From: Microbacterium sp. No. 7
GTDB lineage: Bacteria > Actinomycetota > Actinomycetes > Actinomycetales > Microbacteriaceae
Reading direction: 5' to 3'
Assembly (NCBI RefSeq): GCF_001314225.1
Contig: NZ_CP012697.1
Location: 3,906,001-3,970,000 of the forward strand
Length of the DNA: 64,000 nucleotides
A model generated the notes under the pieces. The model saw only the letters and a program-made list of their open reading frames with translations. It was not told where the DNA came from and searched no databases. This document shows positions 58,592 to 64,000 of the stretch, piece after piece (within the stretch, counting starts at the first letter, position 1; each line of letters opens with the position of its first letter). Both the position numbers and the translations under genes were made by a program.

Positions 58592-59817
58592 GCGCGCCTC
58601 GCGAGGCCGGGCGCGTCGTGATCGTCGGCGGAGGGCTGGCCGGCTACAGCGCCGCGGAGAGGCTGCGCGCCCTCGGCCACGACGGTCCCCTCACGATCGT
58701 CGATCCAGAGCCCGCGGCCTATGACCGGCCTCCGCTGAGCAAAGACCTCTTCTCGGAGACGTTCTCGCTGACGCGCCTCTCGTTCGCGAACGAGGACGAG
58801 CTCGCCGAGCTGCGGATCGACGCGCTGTTCGGCCGTGCCGCGACGGCGCTCGACCCCGAGACCCTGGCGGTGACCCTCGACGACGGCACGGTCCTCCCCG
58901 CCGACACCGTCCTGATCGCCACGGGAGGACGCGGCCGTGCCCTGCGCGTCCCGGGCGCCGACCTGCCGGGCGTGCAGCTGCTGCGCACCTATGACGACGC
59001 CGCGGCACTGCGCGCGGGCGTGCGCGCGGGCTCCCGCGTCGTCGTGGTCGGCGCGGGGCTCATCGGCGCCGAGCTCGCCTCGGCGCTGCATGCCACGGGC
59101 GCCACGGTCACCCTCGTCGACCCGGTGGAGGTGCCGCTCGCGCCCGCCGTCGGCGAGATCCTCGCCCGCCGCCTGCACGACATGCACGCCGCGCGCGGCA
59201 TCGAGGTCGTCGTCGGCGTCACGGCCGCGATCGAGGCCGACGTCGACGGCCTCTCCGTCGTCCTCGACGACGGAGGCCGGCATCCGGCCGACCTCGTCGT
59301 CGTCGGCATCGGCATCGTCCCCGAGACCGGGCTGGCCGAGAGCGCCGGCATCGAGGTGGACGGCGGCATCGTCGTCACGCCGCGCCACGAGACCTCCGCT
59401 CCCGGCGTCTACGCGGCGGGCGACGTCGCCCGCCTCCGCGACGACGACGGCACGCTGCACCGCCGCGAGGAGCATTGGGAGGCCGCCCAGCTGGGCGGCC
59501 AGCACGCCGCCTGCGCCATCCTGGGCCTGGAGCCGCCGGAGCGCGGCGCCTCGTGGTTCTGGTCCGACCGCCACGGGGTGCACCTGGAGGCCACCGGCCG
59601 GCTCACCGGCCCCGGCGAGATCGTCGTCCGGGAGGGCGGCGAGCACCCCGCCGTGTTCCTCGTCGAGGACGGGATGCTGGCGGGGGCCGCCGCCGTCGAC
59701 GACAACAACACGGTGCGCGCGGCCCGGCGCCTCATCGACCGTCGCGTGCCCGTGACGCCCCGGGAGCTCGCCGACCCCGGCGTGTCGCTGCGCACGCTCC
59801 TGCGCGCCGCACGATGA
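58588..59817 (+). CDS. FAD-dependent ferredoxin reductase
   Basis: The 409-residue protein has FAD-binding VVIVGGGLAGYSAAERL (10-26), the DRPPLSK motif (46-52), NADH-binding VVVVGAGLIGAELASAL (about 149-165), and APGVYAAGDVARL (about 271-283). It transfers electrons from NADH to the Rieske ferredoxin, as in BphA4/HcaD. ATGA overlap with the ferredoxin. Confidence 0.92.
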   Translation: MSAPREAGRVVIVGGGLAGYSAAERLRALGHDGPLTIVDPEPAAYDRPPLSKDLFSETFSLTRLSFANEDELAELRIDALFGRAATALDPETLAVTLDDGTVLPADTVLIATGGRGRALRVPGADLPGVQLLRTYDDAAALRAGVRAGSRVVVVGAGLIGAELASALHATGATVTLVDPVEVPLAPAVGEILARRLHDMHAARGIEVVVGVTAAIEADVDGLSVVLDDGGRHPADLVVVGIGIVPETGLAESAGIEVDGGIVVTPRHETSAPGVYAAGDVARLRDDDGTLHRREEHWEAAQLGGQHAACAILGLEPPERGASWFWSDRHGVHLEATGRLTGPGEIVVREGGEHPAVFLVEDGMLAGAAAVDDNNTVRAARRLIDRRVPVTPRELADPGVSLRTLLRAAR

Positions 59818-59884
59818 CCGCCGACCGTGCCGACGGCCGGAACGACCGGTTGAAGGCGCCCGAGACACGAAGTGGGATGAAGCC

Positions 59885-60484
59885 ATGTCCGACAGCTTCC
59901 TGAACCCGGCGACGCTCAACGGGGCGACATCGGTGTCGCCCGGCATCCTCGACGACGAGATCGACGGGATGCGTCTCGCCGACATCACGACGCACTTCGA
60001 GGTGGGCCAGTTCTACTGCCTCGAGGCGGAGTTCCTCGACGACGGCCGCTTCGCCGACTGGCTCGAGATGCTCGCCGACGATCTGCACTACTGGGCGCCC
60101 ACGCGCACCAACCGGCTGCGCCGCCAGCAGGCGCTCGCGATATCGGCACCGGGCGAGGCGGCCTTCTACGACGAGACGAAGGAGTCGCTGGCGTGGCGCA
60201 TCCGCCGGTACGACTCGGGGATGGCCTGGGCGGAGGACCCGCCCAGCCGCACGCGCCACCTCGTCTCCAACGTCTCCGTGCGCGAGCGCAGCGACGGCCT
60301 GCTCCAGGCGCGCAGCGCCTTCCTCGTCTACCGCAACCGACTGCACACCGAGACCGACATCTACGCCGGAGGCCGCACCGACGTGCTCCGCCGCACCGGC
60401 GCGCACGGCTTCGAGGTGGTCAAGCGCACGCTCCTGTTCGAGCAGAACGTGCTGCAGATGAAGAACATCAGCACGTTCTTCTGA
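59885..60484 (+). CDS. Aromatic ring-hydroxylating dioxygenase, beta subunit
   Basis: The 199-residue protein has the NTF2-like beta-subunit pattern (EVGQFYCLEAEFLDDGRFADWLEML, RTRHLVSNVSV, FLVYRNRLHTETDIYAG, KRTLLFEQNVL). It forms the alpha3beta3 hexamer with the 56892 product. It is separated from the alpha gene by the ferredoxin and reductase genes, an order less common than alpha-beta. GGGATGAAG lies before the ATG. Confidence 0.9.
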   Translation: MSDSFLNPATLNGATSVSPGILDDEIDGMRLADITTHFEVGQFYCLEAEFLDDGRFADWLEMLADDLHYWAPTRTNRLRRQQALAISAPGEAAFYDETKESLAWRIRRYDSGMAWAEDPPSRTRHLVSNVSVRERSDGLLQARSAFLVYRNRLHTETDIYAGGRTDVLRRTGAHGFEVVKRTLLFEQNVLQMKNISTFF

Positions 60485-60510
60485 GCCCTCCCCGACACGA
60501 ACGGAAGACC

Positions 60511-61365
60511 ATGGCTGCCACAGCACTCCACACCCGCACCGTCGCGACGACGCTCGGCGACATCGCCGTGACGATCGTCGGCGAGGGCGAGCCCCTCGTG
60601 CTCCTGCACGGGGGCGGCCCCGGCGCAAGCGCGCTCGCGAACTACCGCGACAACCTCGAGGCGTTCGCCGGATTCCAGGTGATCCTCCCCGACCAGCCGG
60701 GCTTCGGCGGCAGCTACCGGCCGACCGAGGCCGATCTCGCCGAGCGCTCCATCACCGAGATCACCGTCGACGCCCTCTACCAGGCGCTCGACGCCCTCGG
60801 CATCGAACGCTTCCACCTGCTCGGCAACTCGCTGGGCGGCGCGGCGGCGCTGGGCATGGCGATCGCTCAGCCCGACCGGGTGACCCGGCTCGTGCTCATG
60901 GCGCCCGGCGGCGGCTGGCTCCCCTCGGGCCCCACGCCCACCGAGGGCCAGAAGGAGATGTTCCGCTACTACAACGGCGAGGGCCCCACGGTCGCGAAGA
61001 TGAAGAGCTTCGTGCGCACGATGGTCGCGAACCCCCGGCTGTTCGACGACGCGAGCATCCGGGCCCGCTACGAGGCGTCGCTCGACGAGAGCCACATCGC
61101 GTTCTACCACCTCTACAACGCGGCCTTCGCCACGCGCGGCGGCATGGACCCTCTGTGGAAGGACCTCGACCGGATCACGGCCCCGACCCTGCTGCTGTGG
61201 GGACGCGACGACCGCACGATCACGCTCGACGGCGCCTGGATCATGCTGAGGAACATCCGCCGCGTGCAGCTGCACGTGTTCGGCGGATGCGGCCACTGGG
61301 TGCAGGTCGAGAAGAAGCGCGACTTCGAGCGGCTCGTGAGCGATTTCCTGAGCGGTCCGGCGTGA
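60511..61365 (+). CDS. Alpha/beta hydrolase, meta-cleavage product hydrolase (BphD/HsaD-like)
   Basis: The 284-residue enzyme has the oxyanion-hole LHGGGPGASALANY, nucleophile Ser107 in LLGNSLGGAA, acid Asp in LWGRDDRTI and His in GCGHWVQVE. It cleaves the C-C bond of the meta-cleavage product to an acid and 2-hydroxypentadienoate. It follows the dioxygenase beta gene by 26 nt. Confidence 0.9.
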   Translation: MAATALHTRTVATTLGDIAVTIVGEGEPLVLLHGGGPGASALANYRDNLEAFAGFQVILPDQPGFGGSYRPTEADLAERSITEITVDALYQALDALGIERFHLLGNSLGGAAALGMAIAQPDRVTRLVLMAPGGGWLPSGPTPTEGQKEMFRYYNGEGPTVAKMKSFVRTMVANPRLFDDASIRARYEASLDESHIAFYHLYNAAFATRGGMDPLWKDLDRITAPTLLLWGRDDRTITLDGAWIMLRNIRRVQLHVFGGCGHWVQVEKKRDFERLVSDFLSGPA

Positions 61366-62201
61366 CCGGCTGGCTGGAGGGCGACGTCGCCCTCGTGACG
61401 GGGGGCGGCTCGGGCATCGGACGCGCCGTCGCGCTGCGCTTCCTCCGGGAGGGCGCGGCCGGCGTCGCGGTGTTCGGACGCGACCTCGACCGGCTGCGCA
61501 CGGTCGCCGAGGCGGCGGGCCACGACGCCTCGCGTCTGCTGCCGGTCCCGGGCGACGTGCGCTCGGTCGACGACCTGCAGGAGGCCGTGGCGACGACCGT
61601 CGCACGCTTCGGCAGACTCGACGTGCTGGTGCCCAACGCCGGCATCTGGGACTTCAACCGGTCGATCAGCGGGACGACGCCGCAGGAGATCTCGGCGATC
61701 TACGACGAGCTGTTCGACATCAACGTCAAGGGCTATCTGCTCACGGTGTCGGTCGCGTGGCCCGAGCTCGTCAAGACGAGGGGGAGCATCGTCATGACGC
61801 TCTCCAACGCCGCGTTCTACCCGGCGGGCGGCGGGCCCGTGTACACGGCCGCCAAGCACGCCGCGCGCGGGCTCGTGACGCAGCTCGCCTACGAGCTGGC
61901 CCCCAAGGTGCGCGTCAACGGCGTCGCGATCGGCGGCCTGCGCACCGACCTGCGCGGGCCGGCGTCGGCGGGGCTGGCCGGCCGTTCCATCGAGCAGTCC
62001 TTCGCGAGGCGCGAGGGGACCGGCCCCAACATGTGGCTGCCGCTGCACGACGCGAGCACGGATCCCGACGACTCGACCGGACCGTACGTGCTCCTGGCCT
62101 CGCGGCGCGAGGCGGGCGTCATCACGGGCGCCGTCCTCAACGCCGACGGCGGGATCGGCGTGCGCGGCTTCGCGACGGCGGCGGGAGGAGACGACCTGTG
62201 A
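61362..62201 (+). CDS. cis-Dihydrodiol dehydrogenase (SDR, BphB-like)
   Basis: The 279-residue SDR has [28 protein letters not shown], a catalytic Ser in [23 protein letters not shown] with Tyr-x3-Lys, and a C-terminal [10 protein letters not shown]. The NAGIWD motif is typical of biphenyl/benzene dihydrodiol dehydrogenases. It rearomatises the dihydrodiol to a catechol. The GTG start overlaps the hydrolase stop (GTGA). Confidence 0.9.
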   Translation: MTGWLEGDVALVTGGGSGIGRAVALRFLREGAAGVAVFGRDLDRLRTVAEAAGHDASRLLPVPGDVRSVDDLQEAVATTVARFGRLDVLVPNAGIWDFNRSISGTTPQEISAIYDELFDINVKGYLLTVSVAWPELVKTRGSIVMTLSNAAFYPAGGGPVYTAAKHAARGLVTQLAYELAPKVRVNGVAIGGLRTDLRGPASAGLAGRSIEQSFARREGTGPNMWLPLHDASTDPDDSTGPYVLLASRREAGVITGAVLNADGGIGVRGFATAAGGDDL

Positions 62202-62614
62202 GCGCACACGACATCGCCGCGACGCTGCCCAGCGGCCTGGACGCGGTCTTCGAGACGAGGGATGCCGCGGGCGCGGCCACGCGGATCGGCGTACGGCACG
62301 CCCGCGCCGGCGAGCTCGTCGACGCCTACCCGGCGGGGACCCACGACCGCGAGCTGCTGGTCGAGGGGCGGCCCGCCCCCGCCGAGCTCGCACGTGTCGC
62401 GGCCGACGTGCTGGCGGCCGACGAGCGGTGCCGTCGCGTCGTGATCGCGGTCGCCGAGGGCGACCTCGGCGCGATCGGCTGGGCCGAAGACGGCGGCTTC
62501 CGCTTCGTCGTCGACGTCGAGACGCGCAGCGGCGGGTTCTCGCTGCTCGTGACCGAGCCCGACTGGGTGCTCGCGCAGCCGCACATCCTCGACGAGATCC
62601 CCCTGAAGGAGTAG
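62198..62614 (+). CDS. Uncharacterised pathway-associated protein (138 aa, GNAT-like)
   Basis: The 138-residue protein has GTG start overlapping the previous stop (GTGA) and a strong AAGGAG near its end for the next gene, so it is embedded in the operon. [21 protein letters not shown] and [20 protein letters not shown] hint at the C-terminal strands of a GNAT fold, but no acetyl-CoA loop is clear. Its conserved place among meta-cleavage genes is the only functional clue. Confidence 0.55.
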   Translation: MSAHDIAATLPSGLDAVFETRDAAGAATRIGVRHARAGELVDAYPAGTHDRELLVEGRPAPAELARVAADVLAADERCRRVVIAVAEGDLGAIGWAEDGGFRFVVDVETRSGGFSLLVTEPDWVLAQPHILDEIPLKE

Positions 62615-62616
62615 GA

Positions 62617-63573
62617 ATGGCCAAGACGAAGGTCGCCATCATCGGGCCGGGCAACATCGGCACCGATCTGATGCTCAAGATCATCCGGCTCTCGGACGTG
62701 CTCGAGATGGGCGTCATGGTGGGCATCGACCCCACCTCGGACGGGCTCGCCCGGGCGTCGCGTCTCGGCTTCGAGACGACGCACGAGGGCGTCGAGGGTC
62801 TCGTCGCGAGCCCGCAGTTCGACGAGATCGGGGTCGTGTTCGACGCGACGAGCGCGTCGGCCCACAAGAAGAACGCCGAAAGACTGCTGCCCCTCGGAAA
62901 GCGGCTCGTCGACCTGACGCCCGCGGCGATCGGCCCCTACGTCGTGCCCGCCGTGAACCTCGGAGAGCACCTCGACGCGCAGGACGTCAACATGGTGACC
63001 TGCGGCGGACAGGCGACGATCCCGATCGTGGCGGCGATCTCGGAGGTGACGCCTGTGCTCTACGGCGAGATCGTTGCGTCGATCGCCTCGAAGTCGGCGG
63101 GCCCGGGGACGCGGGCGAACATCGACGAGTTCACCGAGACGACGTCGGCCGCGATCGAGGCCGTGGGGGGTGCCGCGCGGGGCAAGGCGATCATCGTGCT
63201 GAACCCGGCGGAGCCGCCCATGATCATGCGCGACACCGTGCAGGTGCTGACCGCGAGGCTCGACGAGCAGGCGCGCACCGCGATCGCCGACGCCGTGCAG
63301 GCGCGGGTGGAGCAGGTCGCGGAGTACGTGCCCGGCTACCGGCTCAAGCAGGCCGTGCAGTTCAGCGACGAGGACGCGGAGCTCGACGCCCTCGTGCCGG
63401 CGGACCGGGTCCTCCCAGGGGGCTACACGCGCGTGAGCGTGTTCCTCGAGGTGGAGGGCGCGGCGATGTACCTGCCCGCGTACGCGGGCAACCTCGACAT
63501 CATGACCAGCGCCGCGCTGAGGGCCGCGGAACGGCTCGTGCTGGCGGCGCGCGAGAAGGAGACGGCGGCATGA
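62617..63573 (+). CDS. Acetaldehyde dehydrogenase (acylating)
   Basis: The 318-residue enzyme begins [17 protein letters not shown] (NAD-binding), has catalytic Cys129 in [12 protein letters not shown] and [15 protein letters not shown]. It converts the acetaldehyde channelled from the aldolase to acetyl-CoA, as in DmpF/MhpF/HsaG. AAGGAGTAGGA precedes the ATG; it overlaps the aldolase gene by ATGA, as expected for partners of one channelling complex. Confidence 0.93.
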   Translation: MAKTKVAIIGPGNIGTDLMLKIIRLSDVLEMGVMVGIDPTSDGLARASRLGFETTHEGVEGLVASPQFDEIGVVFDATSASAHKKNAERLLPLGKRLVDLTPAAIGPYVVPAVNLGEHLDAQDVNMVTCGGQATIPIVAAISEVTPVLYGEIVASIASKSAGPGTRANIDEFTETTSAAIEAVGGAARGKAIIVLNPAEPPMIMRDTVQVLTARLDEQARTAIADAVQARVEQVAEYVPGYRLKQAVQFSDEDAELDALVPADRVLPGGYTRVSVFLEVEGAAMYLPAYAGNLDIMTSAALRAAERLVLAAREKETAA

Positions 63574-64000
63574 CGACGGTGTACCTGCAGGATGTGACGC
63601 TGCGCGACGGCATGCATGCGATCCGGCACCGGATCACCCCCGAGAAGGTCGCGGAGATCGCCGGCGCCCTGGACCGGGCCGGCGTCGACGCCATCGAGGT
63701 CGCGCACGGAGACGGCCTCGCCGGCTCGTCGCTCACCTACGGCCCCGGATCGCACACCGACGAGGAGTGGATCGAGGCGGCCGCGGGAGCGATCGAGCAC
63801 GCGGTGCTGACGACCCTGATCCTGCCCGGGATCGGCACGCTGCACGAGCTGAGGCGGGCGTTCGATCTGGGCGTGCGCTCGGTACGGGTCGCCACGCACT
63901 CGACCGAGGCCGATGTGGCCGCCCAGCACATCGCGGCGGCCCGCGAGTGGGGCATGGACGTGTCGGGCTTCCTCATGATGAGCCATCTGACCGATGCCGC
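63570..64000 (+). CDS. 4-hydroxy-2-oxovalerate aldolase (partial, 3' end off window)
   Basis: The first 143 residues are visible. They contain the aldolase start [12 protein letters not shown] (Arg-Asp-Gly, with catalytic His), [16 protein letters not shown] and [17 protein letters not shown] of DRE-TIM metallolyases such as DmpG/MhpE/HsaF. It splits 4-hydroxy-2-oxovalerate into pyruvate and acetaldehyde. The C-terminal half lies beyond the right edge. Confidence 0.92.
   Translation, partial: MTTVYLQDVTLRDGMHAIRHRITPEKVAEIAGALDRAGVDAIEVAHGDGLAGSSLTYGPGSHTDEEWIEAAAGAIEHAVLTTLILPGIGTLHELRRAFDLGVRSVRVATHSTEADVAAQHIAAAREWGMDVSGFLMMSHLTDA

Overview
The window is high-GC DNA from an actinomycete, most likely a member of the Microbacteriaceae (Microbacterium or a close relative). 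Support comes from the codon usage, the abundance of the GGATGCC/GGCATCC heptamer in and between genes, a DUF222/HNH (13E12-type) protein, the alpha2-type glycyl-tRNA synthetase, and several promoters whose -10 box ends 6-7 nt before the start codon (leaderless mRNAs). I found no rRNA, tRNA, CRISPR array, phage or transposase gene. Function calls are from motifs and family resemblance read by eye; no database search was run.

Layout. (1) 1-13.5 kb is mostly housekeeping and small accessory genes: a partial protoporphyrinogen/coproporphyrinogen oxidase-like gene, an SDR, an APH-like kinase, a PadR regulator with a membrane protein, a beta-propeller gene lying between a broken and an intact HhH-GPD gene, glyQS, a DUF4870 protein, an FAD monooxygenase divergent from a TetR regulator, and the DUF222/HNH protein. 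Its intergenic spaces are rich in repeats (21-bp inverted array, 23-bp hairpin, heptamer array, 52-bp repeats). (2) 13.8-21.5 kb holds a minus-strand operon for a 2-oxo acid dehydrogenase complex (fused E1, E2), an aldehyde dehydrogenase and a ketopantoate-reductase-like protein, divergent from a VOC protein and a GntR regulator. (3) 21.6-39.4 kb is a sugar/polyol-type catabolic island with two ABC importers of the ribose/xylose type, three substrate-binding lipoproteins (two of them mosaic near-duplicates), dehydrogenases, an isomerase-like protein, a cupin, a Gfo/Idh/MocA oxidoreductase, an atypical M24 protein and a LacI regulator. LacI-type operators occur in both importer promoters, before the M24 gene, and before the E1/E2 operon, which suggests one regulon.

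(4) 39.4-42.2 kb contains an NrtR-like Nudix regulator divergent from a two-gene operon encoding an SPFH/band-7 protein and a divergent NAD-kinase-like protein. Two palindromes 33 bp apart cover the -35 and -10 boxes. This is my best candidate for an undescribed system. (5) 42.2-49.1 kb contains a lipoprotein, a secreted metzincin-type metalloprotease, an McrBC-like pair whose McrC lacks the usual catalytic lysine, and a GNAT plus N-acylamino acid racemase/o-succinylbenzoate synthase pair.

(6) 49.2-64 kb contains an MFS exporter and a meta-cleavage pathway for an aromatic compound: AMP-ligase, extradiol dioxygenase, IclR and XRE regulators, a quinone-reductase-like enzyme, hydratase, four-component Rieske ring-hydroxylating dioxygenase, alpha/beta hydrolase, dihydrodiol dehydrogenase, acylating acetaldehyde dehydrogenase and a 4-hydroxy-2-oxovalerate aldolase cut by the right edge. 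Most of its genes overlap by ATGA/GTGA, so they are translationally coupled. Together these convert an aromatic ring through a catechol and ring-cleavage product to pyruvate and acetyl-CoA. The substrate cannot be named from sequence alone.
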